From: Streptococcus loxodontisalivarius
GTDB lineage: Bacteria; Bacillota; Bacilli; Lactobacillales; Streptococcaceae
Assembly: GCF_016908645.1 (NCBI RefSeq)
Contig: NZ_JAFBEH010000010.1
Span: 1-56,674 of the forward strand
Length of the DNA: 56,674 nt
Reading direction: 5' to 3'
The stretch's first letter is position 1. Each line of letters begins with the position of its first letter. Both the position numbers and the translations under genes were made by a program. Shown here one piece after another: positions 26,099 to 37,583 of this stretch. The notes beneath the pieces were generated by a model. That model was not told the origin of the DNA. It was given only the letters and a program-made list of their open reading frames with translations, and searched no databases.

Positions 26099-26713
26099 AT
26101 GTACAGAATTTTAACGATTGATGGAGATGTGGTTTATTTGGGTCAGGCTGAAGGAGGTCTGAAGCGAGTAAGCTTGGAGCAATTTACTTTTGTTCCTAAA
26201 CTTGGAGATCAGGTGGATATTTTTAGTGATGGGGAGACGGTTTTAGTTGTTAAGGCTTCTGCCTCAGCTGATTTGGATGGTGACAAACTTGTAAAATCGA
26301 GCCTATTACAAGGTATCCTAGATTTATTCCTAGAGACCTTGTCCATTCACAACAACCACTTGGGAAATCTCAAAAAAATCTTTTCTCAACTCTTGATTAC
26401 ACTCTTTATGGCTTGGAGTCTTTTTGGTGTTATTGTCATCGAAGTTTTACTCTTTTTAGAGTCCTTGATTGTTTTTGTTTATCAGTTGATTCTCAAAGGG
26501 TTCATGGCTATTCGACTAGGTAGTCGTATCAAGTTATGGTTCGATAGCCGTGAGAAAAAAGCTACGCTTAAACGTCAAAAAGAAGAAGCACAGACAAAAA
26601 GAGATATCCGCCTAATGGCAGAAGAAGTTATTTCAGAAAGTCTATCCAGTTCCGAATCTCAAAGCTTATCTGAGAGTGAACTAGTGAAGTCAGAGAGTGA
26701 AAGCCTTTCATAG
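26099..26713 (+). CDS. unrecognised membrane protein with Ser/Glu-rich tail
   Basis: 204 aa, not recognised. Residues 1-60 look like a small beta domain (MYRILTIDGDVVYLGQ...FVPKLGDQVDIF). Residues 95-136 are strongly hydrophobic, probably two helices. A basic charged region follows (150-170, REKKATLKRQKEEAQTKRD), then a low-complexity SES tail (178-204, SLSSSESQSLSESELVKSES). Flanked by terminators on both sides, so a stand-alone gene; the ribosome-binding site is weak. Function unknown; the N-terminus may be regulatory or ligand-binding. Confidence 0.75.
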   Translation: MYRILTIDGDVVYLGQAEGGLKRVSLEQFTFVPKLGDQVDIFSDGETVLVVKASASADLDGDKLVKSSLLQGILDLFLETLSIHNNHLGNLKKIFSQLLITLFMAWSLFGVIVIEVLLFLESLIVFVYQLILKGFMAIRLGSRIKLWFDSREKKATLKRQKEEAQTKRDIRLMAEEVISESLSSSESQSLSESELVKSESESLS

Positions 26714-26720
26714 AATAAAG

Positions 26721-26760
26721 AGGACTAAGCAAAGAGAATTTCTTTACTTAGTCCTTTTTT
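26721..26760 (+). terminator. terminator after the unknown membrane protein gene
   Basis: AGGACTAAG/CTTAGTCCT stem with inner AAAG/CTTT, then TTTTTT. Confidence 0.9.
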
Positions 26761-26800
26761 CTGAATTTTGAAAACCTTTCCTTTTTTTCTGAAAATGTGA

Positions 26801-26839
26801 TATAATGAAATCAGTTTCACTGAAAATGGAGTGTTTTCA
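26801..26839 (+). promoter_or_regulatory. tkt promoter with four alternating TGAAA/TTTCA half-sites
   Basis: TATAAT (26801-26806) is followed by TGAAA (26806-26810), TTTCA (26815-26819), TGAAAA (26821-26826), TTTTCA (26834-26839). This places two or three overlapping inverted repeats at +1 to +30, a likely operator. It does not fit the CcpA cre consensus, lacking the central CG. Confidence 0.5.
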
Positions 26840-26883
26840 CAACTATTTTCAAATTTTTTCTACAGATATTCAAAGGAGATATC

Positions 26884-28869
26884 ATGGCATTTGATAATAT
26901 TGATCAATTAGCAGTTAATACTGTTCGTACGCTTTCAATCGAAGCGATTCAGGCAGCAAACTCAGGTCACCCTGGTCTTCCAATGGGTGCAGCACCGATG
27001 GCTTATGTGCTTTGGAATCAATTTATGAAGGTCAATCCAAAGACTGGTCGCACATGGACTAACCGTGACCGTTTTGTCTTGTCAGCAGGACACGGTTCAG
27101 CACTTCTATACAGCCTTTTGCACTTGTCAGGTTATGATGTCTCAATGGATGATTTGAAGAACTTCCGTCAATGGGGTTCAAAAACACCAGGCCACCCAGA
27201 AGTTAACCACACTGATGGTGTTGAAGCAACTTCAGGACCTCTAGGACAAGGTATCGCAAATGCTGTTGGTATGGCAATGGCAGAAGCTCACTTGGCAGCT
27301 AAGTTTAACAAACCAGATTTTGACATTGTTGACCACTACACTTATGCCCTTAACGGTGATGGCTGTCTTATGGAAGGTGTTTCTCAAGAAGCAGCCAGTC
27401 TTGCTGGTCACTTGAAACTTGGGAAATTGGTCCTTCTTTACGATTCAAACGACATTTCACTAGATGGTTCAACATCAATGGCCTTCACAGAAGATGTTAA
27501 AGCTAAGTTTGAAGCCTACGGTTGGCAACATATCTTGGTTAAAGATGGTAATGATTTGGAAGCAATCGCTGCCGCTATCGAAGCCGCTAAAGCTGAGACA
27601 GAAAAACCATCTATCATCGAAGTTAAGACAATCATCGGTTACGGTGCCAAAGGTCAAGGAACATCAGCAGTTCACGGTGCGCCAATCGGACAAGAGGGAA
27701 TCGACCATGCTAAATCAGTTTACGGTTACGATTACCCAGCCTTCACTGTTCCTGAAGAAGTAGCAGAGCGTTTTGCAGCAGGAATCCAAGACCGTGGTGC
27801 TCAGGAAGAAGCAGCATGGACAGAGCTTTTTGCAGCCTACAAAGCAGCCTATCCAGAATTGGCAGCTGAGTATGAGGAAGCCTTCTCAGGTAACCCAATC
27901 AATGTGACTCTTGATGCTCATGAACTCGGAACAGCAGTTGCTAGCCGTGTATCAAGTCAAGCAGCTATCCAACAAATTTCTGCACAAGTACCATCATTCT
28001 GGGGTGGTTCAGCTGACCTTTCAGCTTCTAACAACACTATGGTCAAGGAAGAATCTGACTTCCAACCAGATAACTACCTTGGACGTAACATCTGGTTCGG
28101 TGTTCGTGAATTTGCCATGGCTGCAGCTATGAATGGTATTGCCCTTCACGGCGGAACACGTGTTTACGGCGGAACATTCTTCGTCTTCTCAAACTACCTA
28201 CTTCCAGCTGTTCGTATGGCAGCACTTCAAAGTTTGCCAACAGTCTACGTTATGACTCACGATTCTATCGCAGTTGGTGAAGATGGTCCAACTCACGAAC
28301 CAGTTGAGCAATTGGCAAGCGTTCGCTCAATGCCAAACCTTAACGTTATCCGTCCTGCAGATGGTAATGAAACCAATGCTGCTTGGAAACGTGCCCTTGC
28401 TGAAACAGATCGTCCAACTATGCTTGTCTTGACACGTCAAAACCTTCCAGTCCTTGAAGGAAGTCAAGAATTGGCTGAAGAAGGTCTTAACAAGGGTGCC
28501 TACATTATTTCTGAAGCAAAAGGCGACCTTGATGGTATCTTGATTGCAACAGGTTCTGAAGTGAAATTGGCGCTTGATACGCAAGCTGCTCTTGCTCAAG
28601 AAGGCATCCACGTTCGAGTTGTTTCAATGCCAGCACAAAACATCTTTGATGAACAATCAGCAGACTACAAAGAATCAATCTTGCCGGCTGCTGTTACAAA
28701 ACGTCTTGCTATCGAAGCAGGTTCAAGCTTCGGTTGGGGCAAATACGTTGGTCTTAACGGTAAGACACTTACAATCGACACTTGGGGAGCATCAGCACCT
28801 GGTGACCGTATCTTCAAAGAATACGGCTTCACAGTTGATAATGCTAGCCAACTTTATAAATCATTGTAA
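26884..28869 (+). CDS. tkt: transketolase
   Basis: Thiamine-diphosphate enzyme of the non-oxidative pentose phosphate pathway, moving two-carbon units between sugar phosphates. 661 aa, full length: [14 protein letters not shown], the ThDP/Mg motif [37 protein letters not shown], and a C-terminal domain with GSEVKLALD. Excellent ribosome-binding site (AAAGGAGAT). Codon use is strongly biased toward streptococcal optimal codons, as expected for high expression. Closed by a 14-bp terminator. Confidence 0.97.
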   Translation: MAFDNIDQLAVNTVRTLSIEAIQAANSGHPGLPMGAAPMAYVLWNQFMKVNPKTGRTWTNRDRFVLSAGHGSALLYSLLHLSGYDVSMDDLKNFRQWGSKTPGHPEVNHTDGVEATSGPLGQGIANAVGMAMAEAHLAAKFNKPDFDIVDHYTYALNGDGCLMEGVSQEAASLAGHLKLGKLVLLYDSNDISLDGSTSMAFTEDVKAKFEAYGWQHILVKDGNDLEAIAAAIEAAKAETEKPSIIEVKTIIGYGAKGQGTSAVHGAPIGQEGIDHAKSVYGYDYPAFTVPEEVAERFAAGIQDRGAQEEAAWTELFAAYKAAYPELAAEYEEAFSGNPINVTLDAHELGTAVASRVSSQAAIQQISAQVPSFWGGSADLSASNNTMVKEESDFQPDNYLGRNIWFGVREFAMAAAMNGIALHGGTRVYGGTFFVFSNYLLPAVRMAALQSLPTVYVMTHDSIAVGEDGPTHEPVEQLASVRSMPNLNVIRPADGNETNAAWKRALAETDRPTMLVLTRQNLPVLEGSQELAEEGLNKGAYIISEAKGDLDGILIATGSEVKLALDTQAALAQEGIHVRVVSMPAQNIFDEQSADYKESILPAAVTKRLAIEAGSSFGWGKYVGLNGKTLTIDTWGASAPGDRIFKEYGFTVDNASQLYKSL

Positions 28870-28920
28870 GGGGAAATTGAGTCAGAGGAGACTCTTTCCT
28901 AACCTAATACACTAAAAATG

Positions 28921-28957
28921 AAACCCACTTTCTATCAGGTTTAGAAAGTGGGTTTTT
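28921..28957 (+). terminator. terminator of tkt
   Basis: 14-bp perfect stem AAACCCACTTTCTA/TAGAAAGTGGGTTT, 7-nt loop, TTTTT. Confidence 0.95.
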
Positions 28958-28958
28958 C

Positions 28959-30653
28959 TTATTTACTCCATTGAAAATAGCTGATGAGGCTGACAGAGAT
29001 GATTTTACCGATAATAATGAGAATCAAAATCCAGTCCATAAAAAAGAGCAAGAAACTTGGAAAGACTAGGCTTGTGACGATGAGTATGGCTGATAGAATA
29101 GCAGCTCTTTTCAGCCAATGGGCAATTTCTGGAAGATAGTCTTTGGTTTTCAAGTATTGGTAGCTGGTCTGCCAGAGGGCTAGAGCTAGAAGGAAGAGCA
29201 TTGCATTTGGTAGTGAGTTTGTGATTAATGAAAAGTGGAAGTGTGACCTTGTAGCTTGGTAGATAAGGTTGATAATAACACAGAAACAAGAGAGACCAGG
29301 TAGGTACTCCAAAGTTAGTTTCTGCTCTGCTTTTATCCAAGAGCTCAAAGATAGAACTCCAGCAATCAGGCTACAAAGAAAAAAGAGACAAGAAAAGATA
29401 ATGAGGTTGAGCTGAGCGTCCTGATAAATAACATAAAGCGTTAGTATGAGCGTCAAAAGGACTAGGAGGGCTAGGTATTTTGACTGTCGAGCTAGTTTTT
29501 CTGGCAGCATAAGGGCAGATAGAAAGAGGCGGCGGCTTCTTAGGTACTCTGATTCCTGCCTTTGGGGACGGATATCGCTATCTTTGACAGATAATATGAT
29601 ATTTTTTAAGCTAGCCAATAGAGCATTTTTCTCTGCCTTACTGCTAGATTTCAGAAGACTGAGAATACTTTTAAGCTTTTCTAGCAGGGTCATCTCTTGT
29701 CTAGGTTCTCTTAGGATACGGTAGATTAAGTTGATGAGCCTTTTGTTATTTGCCTTGGAATTATTGCTCAGAAAGTTCTGGCTAATTTGAGCGGCCTTAT
29801 CACTGACTTGGCTTGTCTTATCTGCTTGGATAAACTGACTGTGAGCAAGGTCAACCTGCCAGAGTAGCAGGAGGTGCTGCATGAGATTGATGCCAGAACT
29901 TTTGATAATGGTTTCTTCAACTTGTTTATCAAATAGAATACCAACTAGAGAGGATTGAGGTCTGAAAGCGTGAATTTTAGGAAGTAAACTTTGGTAGGAA
30001 GGAGTTTCCACATCTTCCTGAGCTAGGCCGGGGGCATCAAAGAGATAAATATCTTGGATACGTTCTTGATGCTTGCTCTGATAGGCAGCATAGAGGGCTA
30101 GGTTGCCCCCTTTTGAGTGACCAGATAAAATGATGTTCCCTTGATTAGCATGACTGATAGTTTCCAGGTAGTCTAGGGCAAGTTTTTGCGAAGGAATCTG
30201 GCTGAGATAGGCTAGATTAAAGTCCTCTTTCCATCCTGTAAAACTACTGTCAGTCCCCCGATAGACAATGAGAATATTTTGGTCAATAGCAAAGCTGCTT
30301 GCTGCAAATTGGATTTCTTCTTGATCATCGAAGATATCTTGATAGCCGAAAAGCAGACAATTTTCAAAACGAGAGCTCTCTGCTAAGAGTTCTAGAAGTT
30401 GGACCCTTGATTGATAGGCTAGAAAGAGTTCGTTTGATTTTTCTGGATTCTCCTGTCTGACTTGCTTGAGAGACTTATAATTCTGAGCTAACTCTTTAAA
30501 AGTAATACCGTCTTTTGCACTAGCCTTAAAGTCAAGAAAATCTTTAAAAACTAAATAATTTATCTCGTTTAAGACTGCGATATCAAGCTGATTGATAGCG
30601 GCTTCCTTGAAACTTCTGTTTGATTGATTCTTAAGATAATCAATGATATTCAT
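28959..30653 (-). CDS. Mbeg1-like (DUF2974) lipase-fold protein fused to a membrane domain
   Basis: 564 aa. Residues 1-270 form an alpha/beta hydrolase of the DUF2974/Mbeg1-like group: YRGTDSSFTGWKEDF, nucleophile elbow SGHSKGGNLAL (Ser180), and FDAPGL for the acid. The second half is different: a basic linker (about 300-390), then at least five hydrophobic helices from about 393 to 558. Many relatives end after the hydrolase, so the membrane half is noteworthy. Substrate unknown. Promoter TGGTATAAT on the minus strand (plus 30684-30689). Confidence 0.82.
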   Translation of the reverse strand: MNIIDYLKNQSNRSFKEAAINQLDIAVLNEINYLVFKDFLDFKASAKDGITFKELAQNYKSLKQVRQENPEKSNELFLAYQSRVQLLELLAESSRFENCLLFGYQDIFDDQEEIQFAASSFAIDQNILIVYRGTDSSFTGWKEDFNLAYLSQIPSQKLALDYLETISHANQGNIILSGHSKGGNLALYAAYQSKHQERIQDIYLFDAPGLAQEDVETPSYQSLLPKIHAFRPQSSLVGILFDKQVEETIIKSSGINLMQHLLLLWQVDLAHSQFIQADKTSQVSDKAAQISQNFLSNNSKANNKRLINLIYRILREPRQEMTLLEKLKSILSLLKSSSKAEKNALLASLKNIILSVKDSDIRPQRQESEYLRSRRLFLSALMLPEKLARQSKYLALLVLLTLILTLYVIYQDAQLNLIIFSCLFFLCSLIAGVLSLSSWIKAEQKLTLEYLPGLSCFCVIINLIYQATRSHFHFSLITNSLPNAMLFLLALALWQTSYQYLKTKDYLPEIAHWLKRAAILSAILIVTSLVFPSFLLFFMDWILILIIIGKIISVSLISYFQWSK

Positions 30654-30860
30654 AGAGGTGACTTGCCTTTCTTTCTAGATTATATTATACCATCTCTGCT
30701 GGTCTCAGTCCTACTGAAATGACGAAAGGTCTTGCAAACAGATGTTTTCGCTTTTCAGATAAAAATTTCTAGCAGTTTAGAATGTCCAATTCTATCTTAA
30801 AAAAGATATTCATGGGAAGAATTCTCTGAATTAAAACGTGCCACAAAGTCTATTTTAGTG

Positions 30861-30866
30861 TATAAT
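30861..30866 (+). promoter_or_regulatory. proB -10 box, 6 nt before the ATG
   Basis: GTGTATAAT with TATAAT at 30861-30866. The predicted transcription start coincides with ATG 30873. No ribosome-binding site is visible. Confidence 0.6.
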
Positions 30867-30872
30867 TTTTCT

Positions 30873-31673
30873 ATGAAACGAAATTTTGAAGATGTAAAAC
30901 GTATTGTTATAAAAGTTGGTACCAGCAGCCTTGTTCTTCCTTCTGGTAAAATCAATCTAGAAAAAATCGACCACCTTGCTTTCGTCATCTCAAGTCTGAT
31001 GAATAAAGGAAAAGAGGTCGTTCTGGTTTCTTCTGGTGCCATGGGATTTGGGCTCAATGTCTTGGAATTGGATAAACGACCGTCTGATTTGTCTAAACAG
31101 CAGGCCATCTCAAGTGTGGGTCAGGTTGCTATGATGAATCTTTATTCGCAGATTTTCTCCCACTACCAGACTGTGGTGTCTCAGATTCTTTTGACCCGTG
31201 ATGTGGTTGAATTTCCTGAAAGCTTGGAAAATGTTACCAATGCCTTTGAAAGTCTGATTGGCATGGGAATTTTGCCTATCGTTAATGAAAACGATGCGAC
31301 CAGTATTGATGAGATGGACCACCAGACCAAGTTCGGTGATAATGACCGTCTGTCAGCAGTTGTAGCCCGCATTACCAAGGCAGACCTTCTGATTATGTTA
31401 TCAGACATCGACGGGCTTTTTGATAAAAATCCGACTATCTACGATGATGCTGTCTTGCGCAGCCATGTTCCAGAAATTACGGAGGAAATCTTGGCGTCGG
31501 CAGGAGGTGCAGGCTCTAAGTTCGGTACTGGCGGCATGATGAGTAAAATCAAGTCAGCCCAAATGGTCTTTGATAACAAGGGGGAGATGGTGCTGATGAA
31601 TGGTGCCAACCCACGTGACATCCTGCGTGTCCTTGATGGCGAAAAAATAGGGACACTCTTTTCACAAAAGTGA
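30873..31673 (+). CDS. proB: glutamate 5-kinase
   Basis: Phosphorylates L-glutamate, the first step of proline synthesis. 266 aa: amino acid kinase fold with [31 protein letters not shown]...FGDNDRLSA and [12 protein letters not shown]. Lacks the C-terminal PUA domain of E. coli ProB, as is usual in streptococci. Start taken as ATG 30873 ([10 protein letters not shown]); an in-frame upstream GTG 30858 would lie before the predicted transcript start. proA follows after 9 bp. Confidence 0.94.
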   Translation: MKRNFEDVKRIVIKVGTSSLVLPSGKINLEKIDHLAFVISSLMNKGKEVVLVSSGAMGFGLNVLELDKRPSDLSKQQAISSVGQVAMMNLYSQIFSHYQTVVSQILLTRDVVEFPESLENVTNAFESLIGMGILPIVNENDATSIDEMDHQTKFGDNDRLSAVVARITKADLLIMLSDIDGLFDKNPTIYDDAVLRSHVPEITEEILASAGGAGSKFGTGGMMSKIKSAQMVFDNKGEMVLMNGANPRDILRVLDGEKIGTLFSQK

Positions 31674-31682
31674 GGTAAGTTT

Positions 31683-32930
31683 ATGACAACTATTGATAGT
31701 TTAGGAAAAAAAGCTAGCACTGCTAGTCGAGAACTAGCAAAGCTGGGAACTAGTCAGAAAAATCAGCTCTTGTCAGCAGTGGCAGAGCGTTTAGTAGCAG
31801 AAAGTTCACAGATTATTTCTGAAAATGAAAAAGACATGCTAGCTGCTAAGGGCAAGATTTCAGATATTATGTTAGATCGTCTCATGTTGACTCATGACCG
31901 TATCGAAGCTATGGCTGAAGGGCTCCGCCAGGTAGCTGATTTGGAAGATCCTATTGGTCAGGTGGTCCGTGGTTATACCAATCTTGACGGTTTAAAGATT
32001 GTTCAAAAACGTGTCCCACTTGGTGTGATTGCCATGATTTTTGAAAGCCGTCCAAATGTATCCATTGATGCTTTCTCGCTAGCTTTCAAGACCAATAATG
32101 CCATCATCCTTCGTGGCGGTAGTGACGCTATCCATTCTAACAAGGCCCTGGTTGGGGTAGCTCGTCAGGTCTTGGCAGATGCAGGTATTAACCCTGATGT
32201 GGTGCAGTTGGTAGAGGATACGTCTCATGCCGTTGCAGAAGAGCTGATGCAGGCAACTGACTATGTAGATGTTCTTATTCCACGTGGTAGTGCTCGCTTG
32301 ATTAACACAGTTAAGGAAAAATCAAAGGTGCCTGTCATCGAGACAGGTGTTGGTAATGTTCATATCTATGTGGATGAATTTGCTGACCTTGATACGGCTA
32401 CAAAGATTATCATCAATGCTAAAACGCAGCGCCCAAGTGTTTGCAATTCAGCAGAGAGCCTTGTGGTACATGAAAAAATTGCGGCAGCCTTCTTGCCAGT
32501 CCTAGATGCGGCAATCAAAAAAGTTCAACCTGTTGAATTCCGTGCTGATGATAAAGCGCTAGCGCTTCTACCAGATGCCAAACTAGCGACTGAAGAAGAT
32601 TTTGCGACTGAATTTTTGGACTATATCATGTCTGTAAAAGTTGTCTCTTCAACTCAAGAGGCTATCGACTGGATCAACACCTATACGACTCACCACAGCG
32701 AAGCCATTGTAACCCGAGATATTGTCGCTGCAGAAAGTTTCCAAGATCAAGTGGACGCAGCAGCTGTCTATGTCAATGCCTCAACACGTTTTACAGATGG
32801 ATTTGTCTTTGGATTGGGAGCAGAGATTGGTATCTCAACACAGAAACTCCATGCCCGTGGCCCAATGGGACTTGAAGCATTAACATCAACCAAGTTCTAT
32901 ATCAACGGTAATGGACAGACAAGAGGATAG
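31683..32930 (+). CDS. proA: gamma-glutamyl phosphate reductase
   Basis: NADPH-dependent second step of proline synthesis, using the product of ProB. 415 aa, aldehyde-dehydrogenase fold; catalytic Cys in [39 protein letters not shown] and [26 protein letters not shown] are conserved blocks. TGAGGT ribosome-binding site; operon with proB, closed by a terminator. Confidence 0.96.
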   Translation: MTTIDSLGKKASTASRELAKLGTSQKNQLLSAVAERLVAESSQIISENEKDMLAAKGKISDIMLDRLMLTHDRIEAMAEGLRQVADLEDPIGQVVRGYTNLDGLKIVQKRVPLGVIAMIFESRPNVSIDAFSLAFKTNNAIILRGGSDAIHSNKALVGVARQVLADAGINPDVVQLVEDTSHAVAEELMQATDYVDVLIPRGSARLINTVKEKSKVPVIETGVGNVHIYVDEFADLDTATKIIINAKTQRPSVCNSAESLVVHEKIAAAFLPVLDAAIKKVQPVEFRADDKALALLPDAKLATEEDFATEFLDYIMSVKVVSSTQEAIDWINTYTTHHSEAIVTRDIVAAESFQDQVDAAAVYVNASTRFTDGFVFGLGAEIGISTQKLHARGPMGLEALTSTKFYINGNGQTRG

Positions 32931-32931
32931 G

Positions 32932-32958
32932 AGAGATTGACATTTTTCAATCTCTTTT
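32932..32958 (+). terminator. terminator of proBA
   Basis: AGAGATTGA/TCAATCTCT stem, 6-nt loop, TTT. Confidence 0.85.
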
Positions 32959-33004
32959 CTTATCCCATAAAGACTTACTAGTTAAGACAGATAGCTTAGC
33001 TTTA

Positions 33005-33013
33005 TGGTATAAT
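33005..33013 (+). promoter_or_regulatory. extended -10 promoter of the rsmH-mraY cluster
   Basis: TGGTATAAT ending at 33013, 7 nt before the rsmH ATG (33021). Predicted leaderless; no ribosome-binding site is visible. Confidence 0.65.
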
Positions 33014-33020
33014 TAAAGTT

Positions 33021-33971
33021 ATGACAAATGAATTTCATCATGTGACGGTGCTTTTGCACGAGACGGTTGATATGTTGGATATCAAACCTGATGGCGTCTA
33101 TGTGGATGCTACGCTCGGTGGAGCAGGGCACTCGTCCTATTTATTATCACAGTTATCAGAAAAAGGGCACCTTTACTGTTTTGACCAGGATCAGAAAGCG
33201 ATTGACAATGCCCAAATCAAATTAAAGGACTACATTGACCGAGGTATGGTGACCTTCATCAAGGACAACTTTAGAAATCTCCAGTCAAATTTGACAGCGC
33301 TTGGAGTCACTGAAATTGACGGTATCCTCTATGACCTTGGTGTTTCTAGCCCACAGTTGGATGAGCGTGAACGTGGTTTTTCTTATAAAAAAGATGCTCC
33401 GCTGGACATGCGAATGAACCGTGAAGGTAGTCTGACAGCCTATGATGTGGTCAATACTTATGACTATCACGATTTAGTTAGAATCTTCTTCAAATACGGT
33501 GAAGATAAGTTCTCCAAACAAATCGCTAGAAAAATTGAAGAAGCTCGTCAGGCAAAACCGATTGAAACAACAACAGAATTGGCTGAATTGATCAAGTCAG
33601 CTAAGCCTGCCAAGGAACTCAAGAAAAAAGGACATCCTGCTAAGCAGATTTTCCAAGCTATCCGTATTGAGGTTAATGATGAGTTGGGTGCAGCAGATGA
33701 GTCAATTCAGCAGGCACTTGATCTTCTTGTTCTGGATGGACGTATCTCAGTGATTACCTTCCATTCTTTGGAGGATCGCTTGACTAAGCAGCTTTTCAAA
33801 GAGGCATCTACAGTTGAAGTTCCCAAAGGACTACCATTCATTCCAGATGATATGCAGCCTAAGATTGCCTTGGTTAATCGAAAGCCAATTCTACCAAGTC
33901 AAGAGGAATTAGAAGCTAACAACCGTGCCCACTCGGCTAAATTGCGAGTGGCTAAAAAAGTTCGTATCTAA
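33021..33971 (+). CDS. rsmH: 16S rRNA (cytosine1402-N4)-methyltransferase
   Basis: Formerly MraW; methylates C1402 in the 16S P-site. 316 aa: SAM site [15 protein letters not shown], then [21 protein letters not shown], and the helical insertion with [32 protein letters not shown] near the end. First gene of the division cluster, upstream of ftsL as in other streptococci. Confidence 0.96.
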   Translation: MTNEFHHVTVLLHETVDMLDIKPDGVYVDATLGGAGHSSYLLSQLSEKGHLYCFDQDQKAIDNAQIKLKDYIDRGMVTFIKDNFRNLQSNLTALGVTEIDGILYDLGVSSPQLDERERGFSYKKDAPLDMRMNREGSLTAYDVVNTYDYHDLVRIFFKYGEDKFSKQIARKIEEARQAKPIETTTELAELIKSAKPAKELKKKGHPAKQIFQAIRIEVNDELGAADESIQQALDLLVLDGRISVITFHSLEDRLTKQLFKEASTVEVPKGLPFIPDDMQPKIALVNRKPILPSQEELEANNRAHSAKLRVAKKVRI

Positions 33972-33982
33972 GGAGACCTATC

Positions 33983-34312
33983 ATGCCAAGAGATAGACGA
34001 AATCAAGCTGTTGCGGCAGCTCTATCTAAGAGGATTCGTCTGCTAACAAGACTGGAAAAAGCCTTTTATGGTGCCATAATTGTCACAGCTATCACGATGG
34101 CTGTCAGTCTTGTTTACCTCCAAAGTCGTAATCAGGAGGTTAAGCAGCAGATTACAGACCTAACTTCCCAGATAAATGAAGCAGAGACTGAACTCAATAA
34201 TGCTAAACAAGAGGTTAACGAGCTCTCAAGAGCTGACCGTGTTAAGCAGATTGCTGGTGAGGCAGGTTTGAGCATTCAAAATGACAATATTCAAAAGGTG
34301 GATGACCAATGA
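33983..34312 (+). CDS. ftsL: cell division protein FtsL
   Basis: 109-aa bitopic divisome protein (FtsL-DivIC/FtsB-DivIB complex). Short basic cytosolic N-terminus, one transmembrane helix (about 36-56), then an extracellular leucine-zipper coiled coil (about 58-95, QQITDLTSQINEAETELNNA). AAGGAGACC ribosome-binding site 11 bp after rsmH; overlaps pbp2x by 4 nt. Confidence 0.92.
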   Translation: MPRDRRNQAVAAALSKRIRLLTRLEKAFYGAIIVTAITMAVSLVYLQSRNQEVKQQITDLTSQINEAETELNNAKQEVNELSRADRVKQIAGEAGLSIQNDNIQKVDDQ

Positions 34313-36573
34313 TCAAGTATTTTAAACGCTTAGGTGATTTCTTTATGAATTTTGTCATCAAGAATCGAAAGACACCTGAGGAAAACCGTAAGCATGTTGG
34401 TCAAAATCTCATGCTTTTAGCGGCATTTATCTTCTTTATCTTTGTCATTAATTTTGCCATTATTATCGGAACAGACAGCAAATTCGGTGTCGATCTATCA
34501 GAAGGAGCCAAGTCTGTTTATTCGAGAACAGTCTCTGTTCAAGCCAAACGTGGGACTATCTATGACCGAAATGGAAATGTCATTGCGGAGGATTCGACAA
34601 CTTACAGTATCTATGCCATCATTGATACCAGCTATGTTAATTCAACTGGTGACAAACTTTATGTTCAAGAATCTCAATATGATACAGTTGCACAGATTTT
34701 TAATGAGCAGTTGGGCATGGAAAAAGATTATGTTCTCACTCAATTGAAGACTAAGGATGTCTTTCAGGTTTCTTTTGGAACACAGGGATCTGGCTTGAGT
34801 TATAGTACAATGTCAGCGCTAAAAGAAGCCTTGGATAATGCTGGTATTAAGGGTGTCGCCTTTGAAACATCAACCAGTCGTATGTATCCTAACGGAACCT
34901 TCGCCTCTCAATTTATCGGTTTGGCACAATCGCAAGAAAATTCAGATGGCACTAAAAAACTGGTTGGTACAACTGGTCTCGAAGCCTCTTTGAATACACT
35001 ATTGTCAGGTACTGATGGTAGTATGACCTATGAGATTGATAAAAACGGGAATACCCTTCTAGGAACAGGTAAGGTAGATAAGGCTGCAGTCAATGGTAAT
35101 GATATTTACACGACCTTGGATGCAACCCTCCAAACCTATTTAGAAACGCAGATGGATGCCTTCCAAGCTCAAGCTAATGGTGTCAATGCCTCTGCGACAG
35201 TTGTTAATGCTAAGACAGGTGAAATTCTAGCGACAACTCAAAGACCTACTTATAATTCTGATACTCAGGAAGGTCTTTCAGAACTGTCAGACTGGACAAC
35301 CATGCTTTATCAGTCTAACTATGAACCAGGGTCAACCATGAAAGTCATGCTCCTAGCGGCAGCTATTGACAATGGAACCTTCGATGCTAATGCAACCTAT
35401 ACCAATGCCAACGGTGTGACTGTCTCTGATACAACCATCAATGACTGGTCCATCAATGACGGAAGTTCAACAGGTCAATATATGACCTATGCTCAAGGTT
35501 TTGCCTACTCATCAAACGTGGGTATGACGCTTCTTGAGCAGGCTATGGGTGATTCGACTTGGTCAAATTACCTCTCACTTTATCGCTTTGGTTACCCAAC
35601 ACGTTTTGGTTTGGCTTCCGAGTCAGCAGGTTTTATCTCTGATAACTCTGTTAATACTGCCATGTCATCATTTGGACAAGGTATCAGTGTGACTCAGACA
35701 CAGATGTTGCGTGCTTTTACTTCAGTGTCAAATAATGGTGCTATGCTAGAGCCACAATTTATTTCACAAATTGTTGATACTAATAACAACAGTAAACGTG
35801 TTGCCAGTTCAGAAGTTGTCGGGAATCCCATTTCGGCAGATGCAGCTAGTCAGACTCGTGATTATATGGTTACGGTCGGAACCGACCCAACCTACGGTAC
35901 ACTTTATAGTAAGACAGAAGCAGCGCCAATTATTCAAGTTGGAGACTACTCAGTTGCCGTTAAGTCAGGTACAGCCCAGATTGCTAATGAAAATGGTACA
36001 GGTTACCTTTCAGGTCAATATGACAATATTTACTCAGTTGTTGCTATGGTACCTTCTGATGAACCTGATTTTATCATGTATGTGACTGTTCAACAGCCTG
36101 AAAAATGGTCAAACTCTTACTATGCGACCGTTGTTAATCCTGTTCTTGAAGAAGCTATGTTGATGAAGGACACTCTGACAACAACAAGCACTGTAACAGA
36201 CAATATTACAGAAACAAGTTCTTACAAAGTCGGCAATCTTGTCGGAGAAGCACCTGGTGATGTTTCAGAAGAATTGCGCCGCAATTTGGTACATCCAGTC
36301 GTTGTAGGAACAGGTAATGAAATCACTAAAGTATCTGTCAAAGAAGGTACAAATCTCGATGCCAATCAACAGATTCTTCTTTTAACAGATAAATTGGAGA
36401 CTCTTCCAGATATGTATGGCTGGACTAAGGAAAATGTTGAGACCTTCGCCAAGTGGACAGGAATTACCATCAAATACAAGGGATCCGATTCGGGTACCGT
36501 TACAAAACAAAATGTTGAAGCAGGAACTGCAATGGATTCTGTTTCCAAATTAACCATAACAATAGGAGACTAA
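34309..36573 (+). CDS. pbpX: penicillin-binding protein 2x (division transpeptidase)
   Basis: Class B PBP, septal D,D-transpeptidase, partner of FtsW. 754 aa: cytosolic tail, TM helix (about 31-53), dimerisation domain ([16 protein letters not shown]), transpeptidase with active-site Ser342 in STMK (342-345), SSN (401-403) and KSGT (552-555), then two PASTA domains to the end. Motif spacing matches S. pneumoniae PBP2x. Changes near these motifs govern beta-lactam susceptibility in the genus; the motifs themselves look unaltered. Confidence 0.96.
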   Translation: MIKYFKRLGDFFMNFVIKNRKTPEENRKHVGQNLMLLAAFIFFIFVINFAIIIGTDSKFGVDLSEGAKSVYSRTVSVQAKRGTIYDRNGNVIAEDSTTYSIYAIIDTSYVNSTGDKLYVQESQYDTVAQIFNEQLGMEKDYVLTQLKTKDVFQVSFGTQGSGLSYSTMSALKEALDNAGIKGVAFETSTSRMYPNGTFASQFIGLAQSQENSDGTKKLVGTTGLEASLNTLLSGTDGSMTYEIDKNGNTLLGTGKVDKAAVNGNDIYTTLDATLQTYLETQMDAFQAQANGVNASATVVNAKTGEILATTQRPTYNSDTQEGLSELSDWTTMLYQSNYEPGSTMKVMLLAAAIDNGTFDANATYTNANGVTVSDTTINDWSINDGSSTGQYMTYAQGFAYSSNVGMTLLEQAMGDSTWSNYLSLYRFGYPTRFGLASESAGFISDNSVNTAMSSFGQGISVTQTQMLRAFTSVSNNGAMLEPQFISQIVDTNNNSKRVASSEVVGNPISADAASQTRDYMVTVGTDPTYGTLYSKTEAAPIIQVGDYSVAVKSGTAQIANENGTGYLSGQYDNIYSVVAMVPSDEPDFIMYVTVQQPEKWSNSYYATVVNPVLEEAMLMKDTLTTTSTVTDNITETSSYKVGNLVGEAPGDVSEELRRNLVHPVVVGTGNEITKVSVKEGTNLDANQQILLLTDKLETLPDMYGWTKENVETFAKWTGITIKYKGSDSGTVTKQNVEAGTAMDSVSKLTITIGD

Positions 36574-36574
36574 A

Positions 36575-37576
36575 ATGTTTTTTAGCATAATAGCAGGTCT
36601 GGTTGCCTTTGTCTTGACAGTTGTAGCCATGCCATACTTTATTCGATACTACCAATTGAAAAAAATTGGTGGTCAACAGATGCACGAAGATGTCAAACAG
36701 CACTTGGAAAAAGCTGGTACACCAACAATGGGTGGTACAGTATTTCTCGTAGTTGCAGTTCTCGTATCAGCCTTCTTCTCTCTTTTCTCACCCGTTGGTG
36801 AAAAAGGAGTTGTTATCGGAATTTTGTCAGTTCTTGTTATCTACGGTATTATTGGATTTTTGGATGATTTCTTGAAAATCTTTAAGCAAATCAATGAAGG
36901 TTTGAAACCATGGCAGAAGATGGCACTTCAAATTCTAGCAGGTCTGATTTTCTACTTTGTCCATGTTCGTCCAAGTGGTACTGATTCTATCAATATCTTT
37001 GGATTCCATGCTCACCTAGGAATTATTTATGTTCTCTTTGTTCTTTTCTGGGTAGTCGGTTTCTCCAATGCGGTTAATCTGACTGATGGTATTGACGGAC
37101 TTGCTTCAATTTCAGTGGTTATCAGTCTCTTGGCTTATGCTGTGATTGCTGTTCAGCAAAGACAGTTTGATATCCTCTTGATTATCGTGACAATGATCGG
37201 TGCCCTTCTAGGTTTCTTCGTTTTCAACCATAAACCTGCCAAGGTCTTTATGGGTGATGTCGGTTCCCTTGCACTCGGTGCCCTCTTGGCAGCTATCTCA
37301 ATTGCCCTTCGTGTTGAATGGACCTTACTCTTTATCGGCTTTGTCTATGTATTTGAGACAGCTTCTGTTATGTTGCAGGTTTCTTACTTCAAATACACTA
37401 AGAAAAAATTTGGTGAAGGTCGTCGTATTTTTAGAATGACACCATTCCACCACCATCTTGAACTAGGTGGTATTACAGGTAAGTCTGAAGAATGGTCTGA
37501 GTGGAAAGTGGATGCCTTCCTCTGGACAGTTGGACTTGTCCTATCAGCTATTGCACTAGCGATCATGTATCTATAA
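36575..37576 (+). CDS. mraY: phospho-N-acetylmuramoyl-pentapeptide transferase
   Basis: Transfers phospho-MurNAc-pentapeptide to undecaprenyl phosphate, making lipid I. 333 aa, about ten transmembrane helices; [11 protein letters not shown] loop ([13 protein letters not shown]), [30 protein letters not shown] and [13 protein letters not shown] hold the active-site acids and His cluster. The ATG lies 2 bp after the pbpX stop with an AGGAG just before it. Confidence 0.96.
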   Translation: MFFSIIAGLVAFVLTVVAMPYFIRYYQLKKIGGQQMHEDVKQHLEKAGTPTMGGTVFLVVAVLVSAFFSLFSPVGEKGVVIGILSVLVIYGIIGFLDDFLKIFKQINEGLKPWQKMALQILAGLIFYFVHVRPSGTDSINIFGFHAHLGIIYVLFVLFWVVGFSNAVNLTDGIDGLASISVVISLLAYAVIAVQQRQFDILLIIVTMIGALLGFFVFNHKPAKVFMGDVGSLALGALLAAISIALRVEWTLLFIGFVYVFETASVMLQVSYFKYTKKKFGEGRRIFRMTPFHHHLELGGITGKSEEWSEWKVDAFLWTVGLVLSAIALAIMYL

Positions 37577-37583
37577 AACACAG

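Noticed and set aside
26801..26839. CcpA cre site at tkt
   Set aside because: The central CG of the cre consensus is missing.
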